Made by a program: the position numbers and the translations under genes
Notes under the pieces: generated by a model
What the model saw: the letters and a program-made list of their open reading frames with translations, nothing else
Told to the model about the DNA's origin: nothing
The model's database searches: none
Origin: Collimonas fungivorans Ter331
GTDB lineage: Bacteria; Pseudomonadota; Gammaproteobacteria; Burkholderiales; Burkholderiaceae_D
Assembly (NCBI RefSeq): GCF_000221045.1
Contig: NC_015856.1
Location: 3,058,542 to 3,122,541 of the forward strand
Direction of reading: 5' to 3'
Length of the DNA: 64,000 nucleotides
Shown here: one piece after another, positions 15,089 to 26,029 of the stretch
How positions within the stretch are numbered: the stretch's first letter is position 1
Layout: each line of letters begins with the position of its first letter

Positions 15089-16300
15089 ATGCAAACTTCG
15101 ACACCATTATTTTCTCGCAAAGCGATTGCGATTGCGGTTGGCATCCTCATCCTCGCCGCCGCCGGCACTTTCACCCTGACCAGCCGCCAGGCCAAGGCGG
15201 TCGCCGCGCCGCCTCCTGCCGCATCGGTCTCGGTGGCCGCCGCCCTGGAGAAATCGGTTACCGAATGGGATGATTTTTCGGGACGGGTGGAAGCTATCGA
15301 ACGGGTTGAAATCCGCCCGCGCGTCTCCGGCACCATCGACGCCGTGCATTTCCAGGAAGGCCAGCTGGTCAAGAAAGGCGACCTGCTGTTCACTATCGAT
15401 CCCCGCCCTTATCAAGCTGAACTGGCGCGCGCAGTGGCGACCCAGGCCGGCGCCCAGGCCGGACTGGCGCTGGCCAAAACCGAGCTGGCCCGCACCAGCC
15501 GCCTGATCGAAGAACATGCAGTGGCCCAGCGTGAGCTGGACCAGCGCAACAATGCCCTGCTGGAAGCCGACGCCAGCCTCAAGGCGGCGGACGCAGCGGT
15601 GCAGACCGCGCGCCTGAACCTGCAATACACCTCGATTGCAGCGCCGGTCAGCGGCCGTGTCTCGCGCGCTGAAATCACGGTCGGCAACCTGGTCGGCGCC
15701 GGCGTCGCTTCGCCGGCCTTGACCACCGTGGTGTCGGTATCGCCGGTGTACATCAATTTTGAAGTGGACGAGCAAACCTATATCCGCTACGCCGCCAACG
15801 GCGCGGTCGGTAATTCCGGCGTCAAGAACCTGCCGGTGTCGATAGGCCTGGCCAGTGAAGAAGGTTATCCGCACCAAGGCCAGATCAAGGCTTTCGACAA
15901 CCGTCTCGATACTGCCTCCGGCACGATGCGGGTACGCGCGGTATTCGACAATTCGAACGGCACCCTGACTCCCGGCATGTACGCCCGCGTGCGCACCGGC
16001 GGCGCAGCGGCAGAGACCGCCGTGCTGATTGACGACAAGGCGGTCGGCACCGACCAGGACAAGAAATACGTCATGGTGCTGGGCGCCGACAACAAGGTTA
16101 CCTATCGCACGGTCAAGCTGGGTCCGATCGTCGATGGCTTGCGGATCGTGCGCTCCGGCCTCAAGAAAGATGAGCGGATCGTCGTCAACGGCCTGCAGCG
16201 GATCCGGCCGAACGACCTGGTCACGCCAGTGACGGTGGCCATGGACGGTGAACAGCTCGCGCCAGCGAAGAATGCACTGGCCGTGGCTGCAGCTAAATAA
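15089..16300 (+). CDS. RND efflux periplasmic adaptor (membrane fusion protein)
   Basis: 403 residues. An N-terminal signal/anchor (AIAIAVGILILAAAGTFTLTS) is followed by the MFP fold: lipoyl half-motifs (EIRPRVSGTIDAVHFQEGQLVKKGDLLFTID and IAAPVSGRVSRAEITVGNLV in outline), a long alpha-hairpin rich in Ala/Glu/Leu between them, and beta-barrel and membrane-proximal domains. It bridges the inner-membrane pump and the outer-membrane channel. Start at 15089 has AGGGG upstream. There is no lipobox Cys, unlike AcrA, so it is anchored by its N-terminal helix or free. First gene of a three-gene operon under the divergent TetR repressor. Confidence 0.93.
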   Translation: MQTSTPLFSRKAIAIAVGILILAAAGTFTLTSRQAKAVAAPPPAASVSVAAALEKSVTEWDDFSGRVEAIERVEIRPRVSGTIDAVHFQEGQLVKKGDLLFTIDPRPYQAELARAVATQAGAQAGLALAKTELARTSRLIEEHAVAQRELDQRNNALLEADASLKAADAAVQTARLNLQYTSIAAPVSGRVSRAEITVGNLVGAGVASPALTTVVSVSPVYINFEVDEQTYIRYAANGAVGNSGVKNLPVSIGLASEEGYPHQGQIKAFDNRLDTASGTMRVRAVFDNSNGTLTPGMYARVRTGGAAAETAVLIDDKAVGTDQDKKYVMVLGADNKVTYRTVKLGPIVDGLRIVRSGLKKDERIVVNGLQRIRPNDLVTPVTVAMDGEQLAPAKNALAVAAAK

Positions 16301-16357
16301 CAAGGACGCCGACGACTCACCTCGCAACGACGCCAAAACACAGCAGAGCCCAACACC

Positions 16358-19300
16358 ATGAATATTTCTAAATTCTTTATCGACCGCCCGATCTTTGCGG
16401 GCGTGTTATCTGCAATCATCCTGATCGGCGGCCTGATTTCCATGCTCAGCCTGCCGATCTCCGAGTACCCGGAAGTGATTCCGCCATCCGTCATCGTCAA
16501 GGCGCAGTATCCGGGCGCCAATCCGCAAACCATCGCGGAAACCGTCGCCACGCCGATCGAAGAACAAATCAACGGCGTCGAGGGCATGCTCTACATGTCT
16601 TCGCAAGCGACTTCCGACGGCCTGATGACGCTGACCATCACCTTCAAGCTCGGCACCTCGCCCGACCTCGCGCAGCAACTGGTGCAGAACCGCGTCAACC
16701 AGGCGTTGCCGCGCTTGCCGGACGTGGTACAGCGGCTGGGCGTGACCACCGTCAAAAGCTCGCCCAACCTGACCATGGTGGTGCACTTGCTGTCGCCTAA
16801 CGACCGCTATGACATGGCCTACCTGCGCAACTACGCGGTGCTGAACGTCAAGGACCGGCTGGCGCGCCTGCCCGGCATCGGTTCGGTCCAGCTGTTCGGT
16901 TCCGGCGATTATTCGATGCGGGTCTGGCTCGATCCGCGCAAGGTGGCTGAACGCGGCCTGGCTGCCACCGATGTGGTGAACGCCATCCGCGAACAGAACG
17001 TCAATGTCGCCGCCGGCGTGATCGGCGCTTCGCCTGCCGTTCCCGGCGTCAATTATCAGATCTCGGTGAACGCCCGCGGCCGCCTGGCCAATGAGGAAGA
17101 GTTCGGCAACATCGTGATCCGCACCTCGTCCGACGGCGTGGTGACCTACCTGAAAGACGTGGCGCGCATCGAACTGGGCGCCAGCGAATACGCCTTGCGC
17201 TCGCTGCTGGACAACAAGCAGGCGGTGGCGATTCCAATCTTCCAGGCGCCCGGCTCCAACGCGCTGGAAATCTCCGACAACGTGCGCGCCACCATGGCCG
17301 AGCTGAAGAAAGACATGCCGGAAGGCGTCGACTACAAGATCGTCTACGATCCGACCCAGTTCGTCCGCTCTTCGATCGAAGCCGTGGTGCATACCTTGCT
17401 GGAAGCGATCCTGCTGGTGGTGATCGTGGTGATCATCTTCCTGCAAACCTGGCGCGCCTCGATCATCCCTTTGCTGGCGGTGCCGGTCTCGGTCATCGGT
17501 ACTTTTGCCGTGATGATGGGCCTGGGCTTTTCGATCAATGCGCTGAGCCTGTTCGGGCTGGTGCTGGCGATCGGGATCGTGGTCGATGACGCCATCGTGG
17601 TGGTGGAAAACGTCGAGCGCAATATCGAAAACGGCTTGTCCGCCAAGGAAGCCACCTATAAAGCAATGCGCGAAGTATCGGGACCGATCGTGGCGATCGC
17701 CCTGACCCTGTGTGCGGTGTTCGTGCCTTTGGCTTTCGTCAGCGGCCTGACCGGCGAATTCTTCAAGCAGTTCGCCCTGACCATTGCTATCTCTACCGTG
17801 ATCTCGGCCTTCAACTCGCTGACTCTGTCGCCGGCCTTGGCCGCCCTGCTGCTAAAAGGCCATGGCGCCAAGAAGGACGGCTTCCAGCGTGCCATCGACC
17901 GTGTCTTCGGCGGCTTCTTCTCGGTGTTCAACAAGGTATTCCATCGCGGCTCGACCGCGTACGGCGAAGGCGTGACCGGCATCCTGAAACGCAAGACAGC
18001 CGCGCTCGGCGTGTATGCCGTACTGATCGGCCTGACCATGCTGTTGTTCCACACCGTGCCGAACGGCTTCATCCCGGCGCAAGACAAGCAGTACCTGGTC
18101 GGTTTTGCCCAGCTGCCTGACGCTGCTTCGCTCGACCGTACCGAGGACGTGATGCGCAAGATGTCCGAAATCGCACTGAAGCAGCCTGGCGTGGAATCGG
18201 CCGTGGCCTTCCCTGGCCTGTCGATCAACGGTTTCGTCAACAGCCCGAACTCCGGCATCGTATTCACCACGCTGAAGCCGTTCGACGAACGCCGCAGCGC
18301 CGACCAAAGCGGCATAGCGATTGCGCAGCAGCTTAACCAGAAATTCTCGGCCATCCAGGGCGCCTTCATTGCCGTGTTCCCGCCGCCGCCGGTACAGGGG
18401 CTGGGCACCATCGGCGGCTTCAAGCTGCAGATCGAGGACCGTGGCGCGCTGGGCAACCAGGCCTTGAACGATGCCTTGCAAGCGTTCATGGCAAAAGCGC
18501 ACCAGGCGCCGGAACTGGCGGGCATGTTCTCCAGCTTCCAGATCAACGTGCCGCAACTGTACGCCGATGTCGACCGTGTCCGCGCGCAGCAGCTGGGGGT
18601 GTCTATCCCTTCAGTGTTCGACACCTTGCAGATCTACCTGGGTTCCTTGTACGTGAACGACTTCAACAAGTTCGGCCGCACCTTCCAGGTCCGGGTCCAG
18701 GCTGATGCGCCGTTCCGCGCCCATGCCGAAGATATCGGCTTGCTGAAAGCGCGCAACGACAAGGGCGAAATGGTGCCGCTGTCTTCGCTGCTGAAGATGA
18801 CGCAAAGCTACGGCCCCGATCAGGCAGTGCGCTACAACGCCTTCCCCTCGGCCGACGTCAACGGCGGTCCGGCGCCAGGCTACAGCACCGGCCAGGCCCA
18901 GGCCGTGGTGGAACGCATCGCGGCCGAGACCCTGCCGCGCGGCATCAGCTACGAATGGACCGAAATCACTTATCAGGACAAGATCGCCGGCAATACGCTG
19001 TTCATCATCTTGCCGCTGTCGATCCTGCTGGTGTTCTTCGTGCTCGCAGCGCAATACGAGAGCCTGACCTTGCCGCTGGCGGTATTGCTGATCGTGCCGA
19101 TGGGGATCCTGTCGGCGATTGCCGGCGTCTGGCTGACCCGTGGCGACAACAATATCTTCACCCAGATCAGCTTGATCGTACTGGTTGGGCTGGCGTGCAA
19201 GAACGCCATCCTGATCGTCGAGTTCGCCCACGAGCTGGAGCTGCAAGGCCGCTCCATCTACGCTGCGGCGATCGAAGCTGCCCGCCTGCGTTTGCGGCCT

Positions 19301-19585
19301 ATCCTGATGACCTCGATCGCCTTCATCGCCGGCGTCGTGCCGCTGATCCTGTCGAGCGGCGCCGGCGCCGAAATGCGCCATGCAATGGGCGTGGCGGTGT
19401 TCTCGGGAATGATTGGGGTGACGGCTTTCGGCCTGTTCCTGACGCCGATCTTTTATGTACTGTTGCGCACGCTGGCATCGCGCTGGACCAGCGGCAAGCA
19501 TGAAACCGAAGCCTATACCGGCCCGGCGCCACATGGCAATGCCGTTCCAGTAATTGCCAGCACCGCGCAAATTGAAGGAATCTGA
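16358..19585 (+). CDS. RND multidrug efflux permease (HAE1, AcrB/MexB type)
   Basis: 1075 residues, the normal size. Starts MNISKFFIDRPIFAGVLSAIIL; the two large periplasmic loops and twelve membrane helices are evident. TM4 carries the proton-relay segment GIVVDDAIVVVENVER with the Asp-Asp pair conserved in the family, and the C half has the AILIVEFAHELELQG helix and LRPILMTSIAFIAGVVPL. It works as a trimer expelling drugs or solvents using the proton gradient. No strong Shine-Dalgarno, so expression may depend on the upstream adaptor gene 57 bases away. Spectrum of substrates cannot be predicted. Confidence 0.95.
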   Translation: MNISKFFIDRPIFAGVLSAIILIGGLISMLSLPISEYPEVIPPSVIVKAQYPGANPQTIAETVATPIEEQINGVEGMLYMSSQATSDGLMTLTITFKLGTSPDLAQQLVQNRVNQALPRLPDVVQRLGVTTVKSSPNLTMVVHLLSPNDRYDMAYLRNYAVLNVKDRLARLPGIGSVQLFGSGDYSMRVWLDPRKVAERGLAATDVVNAIREQNVNVAAGVIGASPAVPGVNYQISVNARGRLANEEEFGNIVIRTSSDGVVTYLKDVARIELGASEYALRSLLDNKQAVAIPIFQAPGSNALEISDNVRATMAELKKDMPEGVDYKIVYDPTQFVRSSIEAVVHTLLEAILLVVIVVIIFLQTWRASIIPLLAVPVSVIGTFAVMMGLGFSINALSLFGLVLAIGIVVDDAIVVVENVERNIENGLSAKEATYKAMREVSGPIVAIALTLCAVFVPLAFVSGLTGEFFKQFALTIAISTVISAFNSLTLSPALAALLLKGHGAKKDGFQRAIDRVFGGFFSVFNKVFHRGSTAYGEGVTGILKRKTAALGVYAVLIGLTMLLFHTVPNGFIPAQDKQYLVGFAQLPDAASLDRTEDVMRKMSEIALKQPGVESAVAFPGLSINGFVNSPNSGIVFTTLKPFDERRSADQSGIAIAQQLNQKFSAIQGAFIAVFPPPPVQGLGTIGGFKLQIEDRGALGNQALNDALQAFMAKAHQAPELAGMFSSFQINVPQLYADVDRVRAQQLGVSIPSVFDTLQIYLGSLYVNDFNKFGRTFQVRVQADAPFRAHAEDIGLLKARNDKGEMVPLSSLLKMTQSYGPDQAVRYNAFPSADVNGGPAPGYSTGQAQAVVERIAAETLPRGISYEWTEITYQDKIAGNTLFIILPLSILLVFFVLAAQYESLTLPLAVLLIVPMGILSAIAGVWLTRGDNNIFTQISLIVLVGLACKNAILIVEFAHELELQGRSIYAAAIEAARLRLRPILMTSIAFIAGVVPLILSSGAGAEMRHAMGVAVFSGMIGVTAFGLFLTPIFYVLLRTLASRWTSGKHETEAYTGPAPHGNAVPVIASTAQIEGI

Positions 19586-19587
19586 AC

Positions 19588-21027
19588 ATGAAAAGCTTTA
19601 ACCTGAAACTGACTGCAATGATGGCGGCGCTGGTGCTGGCCGGCTGCTCCACCACCAAACCGCCGGAACAGGTCGCGGTCGACACGCCAGCCCAGTATCG
19701 CGAAGCGGCCGCGCTGGACGGCAGCTGGAAAGTAGCCCAGCCGGCCGACGCCGCCGACCGCGGCGCCTGGTGGTCGGTGTTCGGCGACGCCCAGCTCAGC
19801 AAGCTGGTCACCGATGCCACTCAGTCCAGCCCGACCCTGGTCATGGCCTTGGCGCGCGTCAAGGAAGCGCGCGCCACCGCCGGTCTGGCCGATGCCGACC
19901 GCGCCTTCCAGCTTGGCGCCGCCTTCGGCCCTACCCGCCAGGGCACGGCCAGCGCCACCTCCACCCAATGGCAGGCGCAGCTAGGCGCCTCCTATGAGGT
20001 CGACCTGTTCGGCCGTCTGTCGGACAGCAGCCGCGCCGCCCGCCTCGATGCCGAAGGCCAGGAAGCGGCGTATCGCTCGGTGCTGCTGGCGCTGCAGGCT
20101 GACGTCGCCCAGCAGTATTTCGCGATCCGTTCGCTCGATTCGGAACTCGACGTGCTGCAGCAGACCATCAAGCTGCGCCAGGAAAACCTGCGCCTGGTGC
20201 AGCATCGCTACGATGCCGGCGACACCAGCGAGCTGGATGTGGCGCAAGCCCAGACCGAGCTGTCGGTGACCCAGGCCGAACAGGAAGGCGTCAGCCGCAG
20301 CCGCGCCCAGCGCGACCACGCGCTGGCGATCCTGCTGGGCAAGGCGCCGGCGCAGTTCACCCTGGCCAGCGCGCCGCTGCAGCCGGTGACGGTCAGCGTG
20401 CCGCCCGGCCTGCCATCCGATCTGCTGGAACGGCGCCCGGACATCGCCCAGGCGCAGCGCCAGCTGGCCGCCGCCAGCGCCCGCATCGGCGTCGCCAAGG
20501 CCGGCTTTTTCCCGAGCCTGGTGCTGACCGCTTCCGGCGGCTTCGCCTCGGACGCGCTGCACAACCTGTTCCAGTGGTCCAGCCGTAGCTGGATGCTGGG
20601 ACCGCTGGTAGGCAGCGTGCTGAATCTGCCTCTGCTCGATGGCGGCCGCAACAAGGCCAACCTGGCCAAGGCCGACGCCAACTATGAATCGGTGGTGGCG
20701 AACTACCGCCAGCAGGTGCTGGTCGGCTTTCAGGACGTGGAAGACAACCTGAGTGCGATGCGTACGCTGGATAACCAGATCCGTTTCCAGGAAGACGCCG
20801 TGAAATCGGCACAACTGGCCGCGCGCCTGGCCGATTCGCGCTACAAGAACGGTTCGACCAGCTATTTCGAAGTGATCGATGCGCAACGTTCGAGTCTTTC
20901 CGCGCAACGCGCGAAGAGCCAGAGCGTCGGCCAGCGGGCGGTGGCCTCGGTCGGCCTGATCCGGGCGCTGGGCGGCGGCTGGGATCAGCCTGCGGCAAAC
21001 GCTGCCCCTCTGGCGCTGGCCAGGTAA
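19588..21027 (+). CDS. RND efflux outer-membrane factor, NodT/OprM-type lipoprotein
   Basis: 479 residues. Type II signal peptide with lipobox LAGC (MMAALVLAGCS, lipidated Cys near residue 19). Two repeated OEP domains with long helices form the trimeric TolC-like tunnel (e.g. RQENLRLVQHRYDAGDTSELDVAQAQTEL and ARLADSRYKNGSTSYFEVIDAQRSSLS in outline). Only two bases separate it from the pump stop, with AAGGA upstream, so it is translated from the same message. Completes the tripartite pump and is followed by a strong terminator. Confidence 0.94.
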   Translation: MKSFNLKLTAMMAALVLAGCSTTKPPEQVAVDTPAQYREAAALDGSWKVAQPADAADRGAWWSVFGDAQLSKLVTDATQSSPTLVMALARVKEARATAGLADADRAFQLGAAFGPTRQGTASATSTQWQAQLGASYEVDLFGRLSDSSRAARLDAEGQEAAYRSVLLALQADVAQQYFAIRSLDSELDVLQQTIKLRQENLRLVQHRYDAGDTSELDVAQAQTELSVTQAEQEGVSRSRAQRDHALAILLGKAPAQFTLASAPLQPVTVSVPPGLPSDLLERRPDIAQAQRQLAAASARIGVAKAGFFPSLVLTASGGFASDALHNLFQWSSRSWMLGPLVGSVLNLPLLDGGRNKANLAKADANYESVVANYRQQVLVGFQDVEDNLSAMRTLDNQIRFQEDAVKSAQLAARLADSRYKNGSTSYFEVIDAQRSSLSAQRAKSQSVGQRAVASVGLIRALGGGWDQPAANAAPLALAR

Positions 21028-21050
21028 CAAGCAGTAGAGTTTCTCTCCAG

Positions 21051-21098
21051 CCTGCATCAGGCGAAGTCGAAGCCGACTCGCCGATGCAGGTTTTTTTT
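21051..21098 (+). terminator. strong Rho-independent terminator of the efflux operon
   Basis: CCTGCATC (21051-21058) pairs with GATGCAGG (21083-21090); inner stems GGCGA/TCGCC and GTCG/CGAC continue the helix to an AAGC loop; eight T follow (21091-21098). Confidence 0.9.
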
Positions 21099-21103
21099 CG
21101 TTC

Positions 21104-22324
21104 TTAATCCCGGATATCGCGCAAAGGCGAGGTTTTCAGCAAGCCGAAAGTCAGCAGGCTGCCGCCCACCGCGATGGCAATCAATCCGCTGCGCACGCCC
21201 AGGTGCTCAGCAATCCAGCCGGCCGACAAGGCGCCCAGCGGCGCCGCCGCCACGGTCATGAAACGCATGGTTGACACCATGCGGCCGTGATAGGCATCCG
21301 GCGTCAGTTTCAGCCGCAGCGCCAGGTAAGGCATGAAATACAGCATGGCGCTGCAATCGAAGATGAACACCACTACGCCGTAAGCCAGCGCGCTCAGCAG
21401 CGGCGAGCCGAACAGGCTGGCCGGGATCACCGCCAGCAGCAGCCACGCCGCGCCGGTGCCGCCGAGGCCGATCAGGATCGTGCGGCCGCTGCCGAAGCGC
21501 CGCGACAAGGGCTTGAGCAGCATCGAGCTGACCAGCACCCCCAGCCCGCCCAGTGTTTGCGCCGCGCCCAGCACGCCCGGCGACATGCCCAGCTGGTGGG
21601 TGGCGAACAGTATCTGCAAGGCCAGGTAACCGTTGAACAACAGCTGCCACAAGGCGGTGCCCCAGGCCAGCGGCCACAGTACTTCGTGACTCCACACCAT
21701 CTTGATGCCATCCATCATCTCGCGGAACGGATGGCGGTCGGACGGCGCAGGATAAGAGTCGCGCTTGCGCAGATAACGCAGGTTCCACGACGACGCCATG
21801 AAAGCGAGAGCATCGACCAGCACCGCTACCGGCGCCGTCAGCAGTTGCACCAGCATGCCGGCGATGCCGGGGCCGACCAGGCGCGCCATCGAATCGGTCG
21901 CGGCGAACTTGCTCTGCGCATCCAGCAAATGCTCGCGCCCCACCAGCTGCGCCAGAAATACCTGAGAAGCGCTGCCGCCGATCACGAAGCCGATTCCCAT
22001 CAGGAAGCCGACCGCGTACAGCACATGCATGTTCAGCAAACCCAGCCAGTAACTTATCGGAATCACCGCCAGCACGACGCCGAACAGGAATTCGGACCAT
22101 AGCAATACCGGATACTTGCTGCGCCGGTCCAGCCAGACCCCGACCGGCAGCGAGAACAAGGCGAACGGCAGCGTCTGCAAGGCGATCAAGATGCCCATCT
22201 GGGCCGGCGTGGCTTGCAGCAGCAGCACCGCGGTCAGCGGAATCGCCAGGCTGCTGATCTGTTCGCCGAAGCTGGCCAGGACCGTGGACAGCCAGAAGCG
22301 GCGGAAGTCGTGGTGGCGCAGCAT
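21104..22324 (-). CDS. MFS transporter, EntS/macrolide-efflux (MFS_3) type
   Basis: About 406 residues and 12 predicted membrane helices. The N terminus MLRHHDFRRFWLSTVLASFGEQIS and the loop GVWLDRRSKYPVLLWSE (motif A-like, between helices 2 and 3) are characteristic of the EntS-like exporter subgroup. I start it at the ATG at 22324; an in-frame codon at 22492 would add 56 residues without family similarity. No clear Shine-Dalgarno supports either. Divergent from the NemR-like gene; its promoter region is shared but I see only one NemR-type operator there, nearer to nemR. Confidence 0.83.
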   Translation of the reverse strand: MLRHHDFRRFWLSTVLASFGEQISSLAIPLTAVLLLQATPAQMGILIALQTLPFALFSLPVGVWLDRRSKYPVLLWSEFLFGVVLAVIPISYWLGLLNMHVLYAVGFLMGIGFVIGGSASQVFLAQLVGREHLLDAQSKFAATDSMARLVGPGIAGMLVQLLTAPVAVLVDALAFMASSWNLRYLRKRDSYPAPSDRHPFREMMDGIKMVWSHEVLWPLAWGTALWQLLFNGYLALQILFATHQLGMSPGVLGAAQTLGGLGVLVSSMLLKPLSRRFGSGRTILIGLGGTGAAWLLLAVIPASLFGSPLLSALAYGVVVFIFDCSAMLYFMPYLALRLKLTPDAYHGRMVSTMRFMTVAAAPLGALSAGWIAEHLGVRSGLIAIAVGGSLLTFGLLKTSPLRDIRD

Positions 22325-22621
22325 CGGATCGGCCGACAGCTTGCGGATGAAAAATTGACGGAATGCGTTAAAAATGATGCAACTCTCTGAAAGCGGCAAC
22401 ACTGGATAAGTAAGCGCGGCACGAGCAGTTCCGGATAGGAACATTGACCAAATGATAGCAGTAATGCGGCCGGCTTTTACCTGCTGCTGCAAATTAAATA
22501 TGTTGATATTTCATAGACGAAACCGACTGTAGCGAGGCTTCGTTTCGCAGCTTTTCGAGGAAATTTCCGGATGCGGGAAAAATGTCAATAAATCATGGTT
22601 TTTCGGCGCCAAGCAATTTAA

Positions 22622-22639
22622 GACGACTGGTCATATAAT
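22622..22639 (+). promoter_or_regulatory. NemR-type operator overlapping the -10 of nemR
   Basis: GACGACTGGTCA (22622-22633) is immediately followed by TATAAT (22634-22639). The same 12-mer with one change recurs upstream of nemA at 23294-23305. The -10 lies only seven bases before the nemR ATG, so the message would be leaderless or nearly so. Confidence 0.65.
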
Positions 22640-22645
22640 AGCGGG

Positions 22646-23242
22646 ATGAATAAAGCCACCGCCCTTCACGATACCCGCGCAACCCTGCTCGCCACCGGCC
22701 TCCGGCTGTTCGCCGAGCAAGGCTACAACGGCACCGGCATCAAGGAAATCGTCGACGCCACCGGCGTGCCCAAGGGCTCGTTCTATAACTATTTCAAGAG
22801 CAAGGAAGACTTCGGCGCCGAGGTCATCTCATTCTACGCCGACGGCTTCGCCGACAAATGGTCTGGCTATTTTGCGGAGGGACCGGAACAGCCGCTGGCC
22901 GCGCTGCGCTACACCTACGAACGCATCATCGGCTACCACGAACAGTGCGAAGTAAAAGCCGGCTGCCTGCTGGGCAATTTTGCCGCCGAAATGTCGGAGT
23001 CCAGCGAGCTCTGCCGCCTCACCTTGCAGGAAGTTGTGGCGGGCTGGCGCAAGCGCTTCGCCAGTTATCTGCGCAAGGCCCAGGCCGATGGTTCGGTACG
23101 CACCGACCTGAGTGCGGAACAACTCACCGATTTTTTCTGGAACGCCTGGGAAGGCGCTCTGCTGCGCATGAAAATCGAGCGCTCGACAGCGCCGGTGCGC
23201 GCCTGCGTCAACCTGATGTTCGATCATTTTTTCCTGCCATAA
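22646..23242 (+). CDS. nemR: TetR/AcrR-family regulator, NemR/AcuR-like
   Basis: 198 residues with an N-terminal helix-turn-helix (TLLATGLRLFAEQGYNGTGIKEIVDATGVPKGSFYNYFKSKE in outline) and a sensor domain. In the NemR family Cys residues sense electrophiles; this protein has Cys in HEQCEVKAGCLLGNFAAEM and SELCRL, placed like the redox-active region. The next gene encodes an Old Yellow Enzyme alkene reductase, the usual partner. A shared operator sequence in front of both genes supports autoregulation and control of nemA. The symbol rests on context and family, not on a search. Confidence 0.82.
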   Translation: MNKATALHDTRATLLATGLRLFAEQGYNGTGIKEIVDATGVPKGSFYNYFKSKEDFGAEVISFYADGFADKWSGYFAEGPEQPLAALRYTYERIIGYHEQCEVKAGCLLGNFAAEMSESSELCRLTLQEVVAGWRKRFASYLRKAQADGSVRTDLSAEQLTDFFWNAWEGALLRMKIERSTAPVRACVNLMFDHFFLP

Positions 23243-23293
23243 CCTGACAGGAACCACAGAAGGAATGGAATCCGTTTTTTATAACAAATCCGA

Positions 23294-23305
23294 GACGACC
23301 GGTCA
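23294..23305 (+). promoter_or_regulatory. second NemR-type operator, upstream of nemA
   Basis: GACGACCGGTCA, matching the operator at 22622-22633 in 11 of 12 positions. It lies 88 bases before the nemA start, inside its probable promoter. Confidence 0.6.
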
Positions 23306-23392
23306 CTTATCAACCTGTATTGCAGTTTGTTTTTTCAGCAACAAGTCAAACCACCAATCGCCTGACAGCGATTTATTCACGAAGGAATGTAC

Positions 23393-24508
23393 ATGAGCCG
23401 CACCCCAGAAATCCGTACCGAAGACAGCCTGTTCCAGCCAGCCCGCATCGGCGACATCGAAGTAGCCAACCGCATCGTGATGGCGCCGCTGACCCGCAAC
23501 CGCGCCGGCGAAGGCAATGTGCCGAACGAGCTGAACCTCAAGTATTACGCCCAGCGCGCCGGCGCCGGCCTGATCGTTACCGAAGCGACCCAGGTGTCGG
23601 CCCAGGCCCAGGGTTACGCCAACACGCCTGGCCTGCATACGCCGGAACAGGTCGCCGCCTGGAAAAAGATCACCGACGCCGTGCATGAAAAAGGCGGCCG
23701 CATCGTGGTCCAGATCTGGCACACCGGCCGCATGTCGCATACCTCCTTCCAGCCGGACGGCAAGGCGCCCCTGGCGCCTTCGGCAATCCGCGCCGACGCC
23801 AAGACTTATGTGCCGGGCGAAGGCTTCATTGACACTTCGGTGCCACGCGAAATCACGCAGGCAGAAATCGCAGTAGTCGTAGACGACTTCCGCCAGACTG
23901 CAAGACGGGCCCTGGAAGCCGGCTTCGACGGCATCGAAATCCACGGCGCCCACGGCTATTTGCTCGACAGCTTCCTGCGTGACGGCTCCAACCACCGCAC
24001 CGACAACTACGGCGGCAGTATCGAAAACCGCGCCCGCCTGCTGCTGGAAGTGGTTGCCGCCACCTCCGCCGAAATCGGCGGCGGCCGCGTCGGCGTCAGG
24101 TTGTCTCCTGTATCGCCAGTCAACGATTCCAGCGAAAGCGCACCGCAGCCGCTGTTCAACTATGTCGTAGAGCAGTTGAACAAATTCAGCCTGGCCTACC
24201 TGCACGTAGTAGAAGGCCACACCGGCGGCCCGCGCGACAATGCCCCGTTCGATTACGAAGCGCTGCACCAGCGCTTCGACGGCGCGTGGCTGGTCAACAA
24301 CGGCTACGACCGCATGATGGCGCGCCAGGCAATCGCCAGCGGCCACGGTGACCTGGTCGCCTTCGGCCGCGCCTTCATCACTAACCCGGACCTGGTGCAT
24401 CGCCTGCAGCACAACCTGCCCTTGAACGTGCCGTTTGAAGATGCGCCGCTGTATGGCGGCGTGGGCGAGCACGGCTATACCGACTACCCGGCCCTGACCG
24501 AAGCGTAA
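23393..24508 (+). CDS. nemA: alkene reductase, Old Yellow Enzyme family (NemA-like)
   Basis: 371-residue FMN-dependent ene-reductase that reduces activated C=C bonds (N-ethylmaleimide, quinones, nitro compounds) with NAD(P)H. Family features: NRIVMAPLTRNRA near the N terminus, VQIWHTGRMSH, IEIHGAHGYLLDSFLRDGSN (substrate-binding His pair and catalytic region), RTDNYGGSIENRARL, and the phosphate-binding FGRAFITNPDL. I use the second of two close ATGs (23393) because AAGGA is seven bases upstream. Transcribed downstream of nemR; together they form an electrophile-detoxification unit. Confidence 0.92.
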   Translation: MSRTPEIRTEDSLFQPARIGDIEVANRIVMAPLTRNRAGEGNVPNELNLKYYAQRAGAGLIVTEATQVSAQAQGYANTPGLHTPEQVAAWKKITDAVHEKGGRIVVQIWHTGRMSHTSFQPDGKAPLAPSAIRADAKTYVPGEGFIDTSVPREITQAEIAVVVDDFRQTARRALEAGFDGIEIHGAHGYLLDSFLRDGSNHRTDNYGGSIENRARLLLEVVAATSAEIGGGRVGVRLSPVSPVNDSSESAPQPLFNYVVEQLNKFSLAYLHVVEGHTGGPRDNAPFDYEALHQRFDGAWLVNNGYDRMMARQAIASGHGDLVAFGRAFITNPDLVHRLQHNLPLNVPFEDAPLYGGVGEHGYTDYPALTEA

Positions 24509-24529
24509 ACAAATGGCCGATGCAGCTTA

Positions 24530-24562
24530 GGCAAGGGAAAGTCCAGTGCTACTTCCCTTGCC
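24530..24562. terminator. bidirectional terminator hairpin between nemA and the porin gene
   Basis: GGCAAGGGAA (24530-24539) pairs perfectly with TTCCCTTGCC (24553-24562) around a 13-base loop, directly between two convergent stop codons. Confidence 0.7.
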
Positions 24563-25801
<1,239 letters not shown>

Positions 25802-26029
25802 TCATGCCTCCTGGTTCATGTTTATCAGGCGACGATGCTGCCCGGCCCATGCTGCGCATTGATTCGGAGATGCGTGCCCAAGGTTACAATGGACGCAAGA
25901 ATGCAACTATAAGTAAAAGCCGTAATATGGCGAAAATCTGCGCCGCTATCGAACCGCACGGCGAGATGTAAATCAATCCCCTCTGCCAGACAAGCAGATT
26001 GCAACAGCAAACGATCTTGGAGAATACAC

